From assembly GCA_947500275.1 (NCBI GenBank), contig CANMSW010000058.1, positions 1 to 10,355 on the forward strand: 10,355 nucleotides of DNA, given 5' to 3'. The notes under the pieces were generated by a model. That model ran no database searches, was not told the DNA's origin, and saw only the letters and a list, made by a program, of their open reading frames with translations. Both the position numbers and the translations under genes were made by a program. Origin of the DNA: Bacteriovoracaceae bacterium (GTDB lineage: Bacteria > Bdellovibrionota > UBA1018). Shown piece by piece: positions 1 through 7,451 of the stretch; within the stretch, counting starts at the first letter, position 1; the number at the start of each line of letters is the position of its first letter.

Positions 1-1
1 C

Positions 2-826
2 CGACCTCGGTCTTTTCGATTACGGATTGCGCCGATTCAGAAGAAAATCTTGATCGAGCAAGAGGCGAGCGATCGGGTACCGGTGGTTGGTATCTTCTTG
101 GATGTGACTGAGTTAAAACGAGCTGAGCGAATGCGGATCGATTTTGTTGCGAATGTTTCGCACGAGTTACGGACACCGCTCACTTCGATTCGAGGATTCA
201 GTGAAGCACTGCTTGAGGATTTAAAAGCAGGGCGCATGGATTCGCTCGAACGATCCAGTGCAAAGATTCTCACCAACGCGGATCGCTTGGGTGTTCTGGT
301 TCAAGACCTACTGGATTTATCGCAGCTGGAAAGTGGGCGTGAACGGGAATTGAATCGCGAGCGTCTGGATTTAGCGGTCTTGACCCGCCGGGTAGTCAAC
401 TCTCTGGAGGGGGTTCGAGTTCAACGGAACTTTAAGGTTGAGCTCGAGGTTGAGGACGGAGCAAAGCTCTATGCGGATCTGGCGAGAGTGGAGCAGGTTT
501 TGGAGAACTTGCTTGGGAACGCTTACCGGTACGCCACGAGTGGAACAATCGTCTCCGTGCGGTGGGGACTTGAAGATGATCAGTGCATTCTTCAGGTGAA
601 AGATCAGGGACCGGGGATTTCGCCCGAGCATTTATCGAGACTCTTTGAGCGTTTTTACCGAGTTGATCCCGATCGGTCTCGGAATTCCGGTGGGACCGGG
701 CTCGGGTTGGCAATCGTGAAACACATTGTTCAGGCGCACGGCGGGCACGTGAGCGTCGAAAGTTCCCTGGGGAGTGGGACGACCTTTACGTGTTGCTTCC
801 CTGGAGGGTCTCAGCAAGAATTCTGA
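2..826 (+). CDS. Sensor histidine kinase, PhoR/ResE type (5' end outside window)
   Basis: This is the C-terminal part of a two-component sensor kinase that autophosphorylates on histidine and passes the phosphate to a response regulator not in the window. The frame is open to the left edge with no stop, so the TTG at 50 is an internal leucine codon rather than a start. The visible order is the tail of a PAS-like segment (GIFLDVTELK), an H-box SHELRTP with the phospho-accepting His codon at 161-163, and a HisKA dimerisation helix. An HATPase_c domain follows, with N-box NLLGNA (about 503-523), G1 DQGPGI, F-box LFERFY and G2 GTGLGLAIVK. All catalytic boxes are intact. It belongs to the PhoR-like subfamily by domain order. 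The signal it senses cannot be told because the sensor part is missing. A co-oriented acylase gene starts 43 nt downstream. Confidence 0.93.
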   Translation, partial: RPRSFRLRIAPIQKKILIEQEASDRVPVVGIFLDVTELKRAERMRIDFVANVSHELRTPLTSIRGFSEALLEDLKAGRMDSLERSSAKILTNADRLGVLVQDLLDLSQLESGRERELNRERLDLAVLTRRVVNSLEGVRVQRNFKVELEVEDGAKLYADLARVEQVLENLLGNAYRYATSGTIVSVRWGLEDDQCILQVKDQGPGISPEHLSRLFERFYRVDPDRSRNSGGTGLGLAIVKHIVQAHGGHVSVESSLGSGTTFTCCFPGGSQQEF

Positions 827-828
827 TC

Positions 829-863
829 TTGGCTTCGGAGAGCTTCACTTTGGATTCGGAGAG
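829..863 (+). repeat. 14-bp direct repeat in the acylase leader, period 21
   Basis: TTGGCTTCGGAGAG (829-842) is repeated as TTGGATTCGGAGAG (850-863), with one mismatch and a period of 21 bp. Each copy carries a GGAG ribosome-binding core. The second core is 8 nt from the ATG at 870. The first lies 21 nt further up, just after the kinase stop codon. It may be a small tandem duplication or a two-turn protein-binding site. Confidence 0.6.
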
Positions 864-869
864 AGACAT

Positions 870-3356
870 ATGGGTGAAAAAAAGCGTTCGTACGTGATCG
901 CGAGATTCTTAGTAGGTGTTTTTTCAATCCTGAGTCTCCTTCTCGCAGCGCTTGAGCTCATGAGCCCAAAAGTAGCGCCCCGGCTCCCTTCTGCTGGGGC
1001 AGCGCTTGCTTTGCTCCCCGAGGAGCTCAGACCTCTTTCACAGGGTCCCTGCGCTAAAGTTGAGCGCACTGCATCGTTCCTCCATGCTTCCACGGAAGAG
1101 TCTCGCGGGATGACTGCCCAATCACGAAGGGAACGTGATTTTGCGTGCCTGGGGTATTTGCATGCGCTTGAGCGCTCTTGGCAGATGGATCATTTCCGCC
1201 GGGTTGCCCTAGGAATGGTTTCAGAGCACGAGGGTTTGCAGGCGCTTTCTAAAGATATCCAAATGCGGTTGTTGCTTTTGAAGGAGCATGCCGAGCGTTT
1301 GACTGCAGAATTGTCCCCTGGCTCTTTGCGGCTTCTTCAGGCTTATTCAGCCGGCGTAAACGGCGCACTTCAGTCGCCCGAGCGGATCCCGGACGTGCGG
1401 ATCAGTCCAGCCATGAAAGAGCAACCGTCAGGTTGGAGGCCCGTCGATTCGGTAGCTTTGCTGCTTCTTCAGGCCTTTGATCAGACGCGGAAAGGTTTCA
1501 TTCGTGAGCTAGAAGAGCAATCCTGGGTCACGCAACATGGGAAAGAAGCGGGCGCCTGGTTGAATTCAGATCAGATGCCCTGGGATATCTCTATTTTAAA
1601 ACCGGGTGAGTACCGCGAGCAGGCACCTTTGAAGAAACGGGTAAAACCCGTACTGGGTGATCCGGCGAAGCGCGAGACGGCGCGATGGTCTGCTCCAGGA
1701 TCGAAGTCGAATTTCCATTCAAGAAAAGACGAATCCTTCGATGAGTGGGGTTCTGACACCCGAGGTGGGAGTAATAACTGGGTGATATCGCCTAGCCGTT
1801 CGCGATCTGGGCGGGCCTGGCTTGCCAACGATCCGCATCTGGATCTCGTCGATCCGCCTTTTTGGCATCCGCTCTCGTTCGATGGGGTGACGTTCTCGGC
1901 GACGGGTTTCACGTTTCCAGGGATCCCTGCTTTTGCGTCGGGCACCAATGGGGAAGTGGCTTGGGGGTTAACGAACTCCTACCTTGATGTCGCAGACTTG
2001 GCGGCAGTGTCGCGCGGGGAGACTCAAGAATCGGAGCTTCGAACCCGTTGGTTGTTTATTCCAGTGCGAATGGGGCTCTTTCGAATTCCGGTCGGTCCGA
2101 TTCCAGTGCAGAGTTATTCGGATCGACTCCCCATCTTGCCTGTCGAAGTAGCAGGCGTCCCAGAGGACAAGCGCTTAGCCCTACGGTGGGCAGGATATCA
2201 TTTAGAAGGGAAAGATATCGAAGCCGTGCTCCAGTTGCTGGACTCGAAGACGGCTGAGGATGCTTCTGAACGTCTGTCGCGGTTGGGACTTCCTTCCTGG
2301 AATTATGTTTTTGCCGATCGGAGTGGCGCGATCGGCTATCGCGCAGTCGGCAAAGTGCCTAGGCGATTGGCGGCGCCCGATGTTGGGATCGAGGTCTTGG
2401 GGCCCGGCGTTCGTGCACGGGAATGGGATTGGAAGACGATTGATTTTCTATCGGCTCAAGAGATGCCGCATGTTTTGCAGCCCAAACGGGGTTATATCGT
2501 GACCGCAAACGCGCGCCAGTGGCCCTCGAACTCGGTTCTGCAAGGGGGACGCGCTTATTCTCAGGGCTTTCGAGCCTCCCGCATCGAGGAGCTCTTGCTT
2601 CAAATCTCGCAACACGATCTTGAAACGCAGCGGAGTATGCAGTGCGATATCTACGCAAGTGATGCGCGTGTTTTTGTGCCGCTGCTTCTGGACGCGTTGC
2701 TTGGGGAGGAGCGCGATCAAGCAGGCGAGGCCATTTGGCGTGAACATTCTGTTCGGGTTCGACATGCCATGGAGCGCTTAATGGCCTGGGACTACCAAAC
2801 CACTCCAGGCTGCATTGCGTGTGGAATCTATCGGAATTGGATCGTGAGGTTGCAGACGAACTTGGGGGGCATCGAGGAGCCGTTTCTCTTCCGGTGGCTC
2901 AAGGGTATGATCGAGAACTCGGGCGAGCTTGAAGGGATGATGAGGTCTCCTGCTGCGCGCGGTGTTCTGGTCGCCTCTTTAGAGGAGGCCTTGGATGAAC
3001 TCGATCAGATCGCCCATCGGGATTCAACTGACAGTGCGCGGGAAGGTCACTTTCCGAAATGGGAGTCGATCCATCGGGCGAAATTTGGGCACATCGGGGG
3101 CCAGGGTCGCGAGTTTTCTCGTCAGTCGATTGGGACGCCGGGGGACGAGAACACTGTTAATCCGGGGAGCGCCGATTGGGGACCCGACGGTTGGGATCAT
3201 CGCTCGGGCGCTTCCATGAGGATGGTCGTTGAACTCTCGAGCCCAGTGAAAGTCTGGGCGGTCCTGGCGGGCCCGCGGGCTGGGGATTTTTCCGGCGCTG
3301 ATCGAAGTCAAGCTTGGGAATCCTGGCGGACGTGTCAGTTAGTCCAGGTGCGTTAG
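870..3356 (+). CDS. Penicillin acylase family Ntn-hydrolase, exported or membrane-anchored
   Basis: It is an 828-residue precursor of the penicillin acylase (penicillin amidase) family. These are autoprocessing N-terminal-nucleophile hydrolases that cleave amides such as beta-lactam side chains or acyl-homoserine lactones in the periplasm. The ATG at 870 is chosen over an in-frame ATG at 774 inside the kinase gene: it has GGAG at 858-861, and the protein then starts with a basic n-region and a hydrophobic helix (residues about 8-28). No clear signal peptidase site follows, so it may be an anchor. An alpha-chain motif is GYLHALERSWQMD. The predicted self-cleavage site and nucleophile is Ser301 (codon 1770-1772) in GGSNNWV, followed by SGRAWLANDPHLDL. 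Asn547 in VTANARQWP fits the oxyanion Asn. The C-terminal region has ENTVNPGS and GASMRMVVEL. Two family motifs are altered: the usual early G-x-P-H-I stretch and the late G-G-Q-S-G stretch. Substrate is unknown. Confidence 0.9.
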   Translation: MGEKKRSYVIARFLVGVFSILSLLLAALELMSPKVAPRLPSAGAALALLPEELRPLSQGPCAKVERTASFLHASTEESRGMTAQSRRERDFACLGYLHALERSWQMDHFRRVALGMVSEHEGLQALSKDIQMRLLLLKEHAERLTAELSPGSLRLLQAYSAGVNGALQSPERIPDVRISPAMKEQPSGWRPVDSVALLLLQAFDQTRKGFIRELEEQSWVTQHGKEAGAWLNSDQMPWDISILKPGEYREQAPLKKRVKPVLGDPAKRETARWSAPGSKSNFHSRKDESFDEWGSDTRGGSNNWVISPSRSRSGRAWLANDPHLDLVDPPFWHPLSFDGVTFSATGFTFPGIPAFASGTNGEVAWGLTNSYLDVADLAAVSRGETQESELRTRWLFIPVRMGLFRIPVGPIPVQSYSDRLPILPVEVAGVPEDKRLALRWAGYHLEGKDIEAVLQLLDSKTAEDASERLSRLGLPSWNYVFADRSGAIGYRAVGKVPRRLAAPDVGIEVLGPGVRAREWDWKTIDFLSAQEMPHVLQPKRGYIVTANARQWPSNSVLQGGRAYSQGFRASRIEELLLQISQHDLETQRSMQCDIYASDARVFVPLLLDALLGEERDQAGEAIWREHSVRVRHAMERLMAWDYQTTPGCIACGIYRNWIVRLQTNLGGIEEPFLFRWLKGMIENSGELEGMMRSPAARGVLVASLEEALDELDQIAHRDSTDSAREGHFPKWESIHRAKFGHIGGQGREFSRQSIGTPGDENTVNPGSADWGPDGWDHRSGASMRMVVELSSPVKVWAVLAGPRAGDFSGADRSQAWESWRTCQLVQVR

Positions 3357-3370
3357 TTCGAATTATTTCT

Positions 3371-3391
3371 GGTCGAGAAACGTTCTTGACC
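3371..3391 (+). other. Short hairpin between the acylase and OB-like genes
   Basis: GGTCGAGAA and TTCTTGACC can pair as a 9-bp stem with one G-U pair and a three-base loop. It starts 14 nt after the acylase stop. No T-run follows (the next bases are GGGGAGG), so it is not a standard intrinsic terminator. It could still protect the 3' end of the upstream message or reduce read-through into the next gene. Confidence 0.35.
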
Positions 3392-3420
3392 GGGGAGGCG
3401 ATCGGCCTGAATCAAGAGTC

Positions 3421-4503
3421 ATGAATCAATGGCGTAGGCTGTCGGCTGGTGTGATGAATCGTCGTTTTCTTGGGTTTTCGCTTCGCTCTCTTTTTGTCGG
3501 AGCTTCCATTGGGGTGGTGTCGATGGCGATTCAGCCGCGTGCGCTGGCCGATGGCTCTTGGTGGAATCCTGAAGAGCTCGCTTCTCGTCTCGCGACGACG
3601 GGCGTGGAGGGTGAAGTCCATGCGATTCGCGGGGATTCACAACTTTTCGTTTTCACACTTCGGAATCCCGAGAATTTTTTTGAATTCATTCACTTTTCAC
3701 TCGTGCCCAAAACCCCACGCATTGAAAAAGAACTCGAGACCCTCAATCGGCATGACCGAATTCGAATTTTTGGTGAAGTGCTGAAGAACCGAAGTCCTCA
3801 GATTCATATCGAAGCGTCTCAGGTCGAGGTGGTTCGACGGTATGACCCAGGAATGCCCGTTCCCCCTTATGAGTACGAAGTCACGCTCCCTTCCGACTTG
3901 CCGCGCGACGAGCAAGGAAATGGAGAAGCGCTTTTTCTCGTTCACGCTGTGCATGGCGATGGCAAAATCTTGGTGGTTGAATACAAGGACGCTGTCATTC
4001 CGATTTTTGTGAAGGATCCGATCGTTTCAAAAGACCTTTATCGGAATGACGTGATCCGACTTTTTTACCGAATCCAAAATACGCCTTCTGAGCCGACTCA
4101 TTTAAAATTAAGGACCGAGGTGGCGGCACCCATCGTCCTTGAGGAGTCGGCAGTGTCCAAGCATGGACTCCCCGCGGATTTGACCGGTCGATTAGTGCTC
4201 TTTCCGAAGAGCCCTCAAGTTTCGCTCGATGTTTATGCGCTCCATGAAGAGGTTTTAGGGGGAGCGACCCGGCAATACACGCTGGCCAACTTTGACACGC
4301 CGGGGGTCTTCAAAGCGATCCGCGAGAAGTGTGCAGCCGCGTGGGCGCGGGATCCTGAGAATTATGTGAACGGTCGGAATAAGTTCCTTCACCGGACGAT
4401 TCGGATTCGCGCGCGCGGCGTGTTTAACGTGGTTGATCCCAATCAGGCGAACGTGCAGATCTTGCTCAAATCGGCTGACGATCTAGAGATTCTGGCAGAT
4501 TGA
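3421..4503 (+). CDS. Exported protein of unknown function with three OB-like repeat units
   Basis: I do not recognise a named family. The 360-residue protein starts with a Sec-type signal peptide: basic residues, then a hydrophobic core (about 19-36), then a likely cleavage site ALA-DG after residue 43. A second start at Met12 (ATG 3454) gives a more usual signal length, and neither start has a strong ribosome-binding site. The mature part appears to hold three copies of an all-beta unit of about 75-105 residues. The first strands align as EGEVHAIRGDSQLFVFTL (about 63-80), LVHAVHGDGKILVVEY (about 173-188) and LTGRLVLFPKSPQVSLDVYA (about 254-273). Later strands align as RHDRIRIFGEV, RNDVIRLFYRI and HRTIRIRARGVF. 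This pattern recalls small OB folds, but the fold is an inference. It lies 64 nt after the acylase and 53 nt before serA. Periplasmic location is likely, but no function can be assigned. Confidence 0.8.
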   Translation: MNQWRRLSAGVMNRRFLGFSLRSLFVGASIGVVSMAIQPRALADGSWWNPEELASRLATTGVEGEVHAIRGDSQLFVFTLRNPENFFEFIHFSLVPKTPRIEKELETLNRHDRIRIFGEVLKNRSPQIHIEASQVEVVRRYDPGMPVPPYEYEVTLPSDLPRDEQGNGEALFLVHAVHGDGKILVVEYKDAVIPIFVKDPIVSKDLYRNDVIRLFYRIQNTPSEPTHLKLRTEVAAPIVLEESAVSKHGLPADLTGRLVLFPKSPQVSLDVYALHEEVLGGATRQYTLANFDTPGVFKAIREKCAAAWARDPENYVNGRNKFLHRTIRIRARGVFNVVDPNQANVQILLKSADDLEILAD

Positions 4504-4556
4504 TTTTTAAGTCGTCGGTTGCGGAAGATCGGGAGGGGACGTAGGCTACTAGAACT

Positions 4557-5822
4557 ATGTCCTCACTTCCCTTTGTGAATCGTTCCCAGGATTTGGCGTA
4601 TCTTTCCGAGAAACAAACACGGCCGCTGAAGGTTCTTCTTCTCGAGAACATCCACCCGCTGGCTTTGGAACTTTTCAAGCAAGAGGGGTTCGAAGTGGAG
4701 CTTCTTCTGGGCGCTCTCTCGGAAGAGGAGCTCTGCCGGAAGATCGAAGGAGTCCACGTTCTGGGGATTCGCAGTAAAACCCAGGTCACGGCAAAAGTGG
4801 TGGAGAGTGCCCGGCAGCTTTTAGCAATCGGCGCATTCTGCATCGGGACGAATCAAATTGATTTGGATTCCGCAAAAGTGCGGGGCATTCCGGTTTTTAA
4901 CGCTCCCTTCGGCAACACGCGAAGTGTGGCCGAAATGATGATTGCTGAGATCATCATGCTCTCTCGGCAACTGGCCCATCGTTCGATGGAGATGCATCAA
5001 AAGGTCTGGAAGAAAATTTCAAAGGACTGCCACGAAGTCCGTGGAAAAACTCTCGGAATTATCGGTTACGGACACATCGGCTCCCAAGTGTCGACCTTGG
5101 CGGAAGCCCTTGGGATGCGCGTGATTTTTCATGACATTCTTTCAAAGCTTCCCCTGGGAAATGCTCGTCCCGCGAACGGGCTCACTAATCTTTTGCGCGA
5201 AAGTGACTTTGTCACCCTTCATGTGCCGGGCACGCCACAAACCAAGAATATGATTGGTCCATCGGAATTGGCGCTGATGAAAAAGGGCGCATGCCTCATC
5301 AATGCGAGCCGCGGGACCGTGGTCCAGATTCCAGCGCTGGTTCAAGCTTTGAAGTCCGGACACTTGGGGGGCGCCGCGATCGACGTGTTCCCTGAAGAAC
5401 CCGAGAACAACACGAATGAGTATTTGAGTGATCTTCAAGGGCTTTCGAATGTCATTTTGACGCCGCACATTGGCGGGGCGACCGAGGAAGCGCAAGCGAA
5501 TATCGGGGAAGAAGTGCCGACCACGCTCATCCGTTACGTCAAAACCGGAACCACGAATGGCGCTGTGAATTTCCCGCATGTTGATTTGGCGCCCACTCAG
5601 AGCAGTCACCGGATTTTGAATGTCCACCGGAACGTTCCTGGTGTGCTTCGAGATGTGACGAAGATTGTTTCAGATCTCGGGGCCAACATCAGTGCTCAGT
5701 CGCTCGCGACTGACGGTGATATCGGATACTTGGTCCTCGATACGGATCAAGCGCTCTCGCTCGATGTGATGAAGCGGATCGACGAATTAAAAACGTCGAT
5801 CCTGACTCGCGTCCTTTACTGA
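4557..5822 (+). CDS. serA: D-3-phosphoglycerate dehydrogenase (first step of serine synthesis)
   Basis: SerA oxidises 3-phosphoglycerate to 3-phosphohydroxypyruvate with NAD+, and it can also reduce 2-oxoglutarate to D-2-hydroxyglutarate. The 421-residue protein follows E. coli SerA (about 410 residues) closely along its whole length. It has substrate-domain motifs IGAFCIGTNQ and NAPFGNTRSVAE, the Rossmann motif GYGHIG (170-175), and the catalytic set Arg252 (NASRGT), Glu281 (FPEEP) and His304 (TPHIGG). A C-terminal ACT domain covers about 350-421. The residues matching the E. coli serine-binding site are kept (His357, Asn359, Asn377), so feedback inhibition by serine is predicted. The start has no close ribosome-binding site; GGAGGGG lies about 18 nt upstream at 4532-4538. 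The gene converges on a probable D-2-hydroxyglutarate dehydrogenase with 16 nt between stops. Confidence 0.96.
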   Translation: MSSLPFVNRSQDLAYLSEKQTRPLKVLLLENIHPLALELFKQEGFEVELLLGALSEEELCRKIEGVHVLGIRSKTQVTAKVVESARQLLAIGAFCIGTNQIDLDSAKVRGIPVFNAPFGNTRSVAEMMIAEIIMLSRQLAHRSMEMHQKVWKKISKDCHEVRGKTLGIIGYGHIGSQVSTLAEALGMRVIFHDILSKLPLGNARPANGLTNLLRESDFVTLHVPGTPQTKNMIGPSELALMKKGACLINASRGTVVQIPALVQALKSGHLGGAAIDVFPEEPENNTNEYLSDLQGLSNVILTPHIGGATEEAQANIGEEVPTTLIRYVKTGTTNGAVNFPHVDLAPTQSSHRILNVHRNVPGVLRDVTKIVSDLGANISAQSLATDGDIGYLVLDTDQALSLDVMKRIDELKTSILTRVLY

Positions 5823-5835
5823 TTTTCGGTTTTGA

Positions 5836-5868
5836 AGCTCAGGTGAGGTCGAAGACCTTACCTGGGTT
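5836..5868 (+). terminator. Long hairpin at the serA / flavoenzyme convergent junction
   Basis: Bases 5836-5850 pair with 5854-5868 to form a 15-bp stem with a GAA triloop. Three of the pairs are G-U when read as plus-strand RNA. In minus-strand RNA the same three become A-C mismatches, so the structure suits the serA transcript better. It starts 13 nt after the serA stop and overlaps the stop codon and last codons of the opposing gene. A run of five T's follows at 5876-5880, eight bases from the stem, further than in a classic intrinsic terminator. Most likely it is a 3'-end or processing hairpin for serA. Confidence 0.45.
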
Positions 5869-7260
5869 CAAAAGATTTTTCGGATCTAAAGCGCGTTTCA
5901 TAGCTTTGAAGATCGAGAGTTCTTCGGGGGTTCTCGAGTACTTTAAAGCGTCCTTCTTCAGAAGCCCAATGCCGTGCTCTGCTGACACGCTCCCTTGGTG
6001 ACTTCGGACGAGCTCGAAGAGGTCTTCGTCGGCTGCATGCGCGCGAGTGAGAAACTCTTCTCGATCCATTCCTTCAGGCTTTAGCGTGTTCACGTGAAGA
6101 TTGCCGTCTCCGATGTGACCGAAAACGTAGACGTCCAGTCCAGGGTATTTGGTTGCGAAAACGTTCATCATCGCATCAAGAAACGTGTTGAGCTCCGCCA
6201 CCGGCAGCGCGATATCATTTTTGTGGAGAAATGCTTTACGCGTCAGGCTTTCGGCGACTGCTTCGCGCAGCATCCAAAGCTCTTTTGCTTCTCGCGGAGA
6301 TTGAGCAAGCGTCCCATCTTGGATCAGTCCTCGTTCAAAGAGCGATCCTAGCCACTCATCAAGGCGACCTTGGGCTTCCGGGGTGGTGGGCCGCTCGACT
6401 TCCATCAGAACATACGCGCCATGCTTGTCATTGAAGGGAGATTTGACGCCGAGGTTCCAAACCACGGCTTCTAAGCAGTTGTGTAGAAGACACTCATAAG
6501 CCTGGAGAGTAAAAGGGCCTTTTCTCGCTTCGAGAAAGAGGGTCAGGACATCTTTGAATTCTTTGACTGCAAAGAAAAAGACATCCAGGTGCTCGGGGAG
6601 TCGAGCAAGCTTTAAGGTTGCTTCGGTGACGATCCCGAGCGTTCCTTCTGATCCGATGAAGAGTTGCCGGAGATCCACGCCCGTGTTGTTTTTTTCGAGC
6701 GCACCATTCAGCTCGAGAATATCACCCTGCATCGTGACCACTTGCAGGCCTAGCACCCAATTGCGGGTCATCCCGTAGTGGATGACTTTCACGCCACCTG
6801 CATTCGTTGATATATTTCCGCCGATATGGCTCGAACCCTTCGAAGCAAAGTCCACGGGCCAAGTAAGCCCGTGGGGTTCGCAGTGCCGGTGAACCGCTTC
6901 CGTTACTGCCCCAGCTTGGACCCGCACGATCTGGGACATCGGGTCAACAGGGCCCATGCGGTTCATGCGAGTGAGGCTAAGGACCACTTCACCTTTGGCG
7001 GCGACGGCGCCCCCAGCAAGGCCGGTTCTTCCACCTGAGGGCACGACGGCAATGTCGTTCTGGAAGCAGAGCTTAAGAAACCGCGACACTTCCTCGGTCG
7101 TTCTCGGGAACACCACCGCACTGGGTTTCGGAGCATAAACTTTCGTCCAGTCCTTGCCGTAGGTCTCGAGCTCGTGAGGGTCCTGCGTGAGGAAGTCGGA
7201 CGGGAATTTGGCGCTGACTTCTCGGAGGAATCCATCATTGAGGTGCTGGGAAACGTTCAT
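5839..7260 (-). CDS. FAD-linked dehydrogenase, probable D-2-hydroxyglutarate dehydrogenase
   Basis: It is a cytoplasmic flavoprotein of the VAO/GlcD family that oxidises D-2-hydroxy acids. The ATG at 7260 gives 473 residues. A longer frame exists but begins with TTG at 7309-7311 and adds 17 residues atypical for the family. In order: FAD pyrophosphate-binding loop PSGGRTGLAGG (about 74-84), GSSHIGGNISTNAGG (about 142-156), NNTGVDLRQLFIGSEGTLGI (about 191-210), then LWMLRE. The metal/substrate motifs are GHIGDGNLH (His382, His389) and SAEHGIG (Glu428, His429). The GSVSAEHGIG stretch followed by lysines and YSRTP, and the GLIQDGT-LWMLRE region, fit D-2-hydroxyglutarate dehydrogenases better than GlcD or D-lactate dehydrogenase, though those remain alternatives. 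Convergence with serA, whose side product is D-2-hydroxyglutarate, supports the call. No clear ribosome-binding site is visible. Confidence 0.82.
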   Translation of the reverse strand: MNVSQHLNDGFLREVSAKFPSDFLTQDPHELETYGKDWTKVYAPKPSAVVFPRTTEEVSRFLKLCFQNDIAVVPSGGRTGLAGGAVAAKGEVVLSLTRMNRMGPVDPMSQIVRVQAGAVTEAVHRHCEPHGLTWPVDFASKGSSHIGGNISTNAGGVKVIHYGMTRNWVLGLQVVTMQGDILELNGALEKNNTGVDLRQLFIGSEGTLGIVTEATLKLARLPEHLDVFFFAVKEFKDVLTLFLEARKGPFTLQAYECLLHNCLEAVVWNLGVKSPFNDKHGAYVLMEVERPTTPEAQGRLDEWLGSLFERGLIQDGTLAQSPREAKELWMLREAVAESLTRKAFLHKNDIALPVAELNTFLDAMMNVFATKYPGLDVYVFGHIGDGNLHVNTLKPEGMDREEFLTRAHAADEDLFELVRSHQGSVSAEHGIGLLKKDALKYSRTPEELSIFKAMKRALDPKNLLNPGKVFDLT

Positions 7261-7451
7261 AGTGTTTGTGAGGGTAAACTGCGTCAGTTGGACGGGCAAC
7301 ACGGGATTCAATTGAAAGCAGAAGAGCTTAAAGGTGCGGTGCGTCAGTCAAAACTTGGTCAAGTTCCTGAGTAAAAAAGTCGAGAATTAAGACGGGAGGA
7401 TTAGCCCTCATCTCGTTCTCTATTTTCGAGATGCGGTGCGTTAAATTAGGA

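Noticed and set aside
774..869. In-frame ATG at 774 as the start of the acylase gene, overlapping the kinase gene
   Set aside because: It would put 32 residues before a good signal/anchor sequence, while the ATG at 870 has GGAG at the right distance.
3454..3480. Twin-arginine signal in the OB-like protein (NRRFLGF)
   Set aside because: The spacing does not fit S-R-R-x-F-L-K, because Phe directly follows the arginines; a Sec signal explains it better.
4519..4556. Promoter just before serA (TTGCGG, 17 nt, TAGGCT) giving a nearly leaderless message
   Set aside because: Both boxes match only three of six bases. The lack of a close ribosome-binding site is noted in the serA entry, but the promoter is not supported.
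7261..7311. Upstream TTG start for the flavoenzyme (17 extra residues)
   Set aside because: No ribosome-binding site, the residues are not family-like, and the ATG at 7260 starts where homologues usually begin.
7372..7398. Possible sigma-28 promoter before flagellin (TAAA, 15 nt, GACGGGAG)
   Set aside because: Only four of eight -10 bases match GCCGATAA; this is not better than chance for a region of this size.
7336..7440. TGCGGTGCGT present twice, about 100 bp apart, upstream of flagellin
   Set aside because: Ten bases in a GC-rich region, with no symmetry, no third copy and no promoter context.
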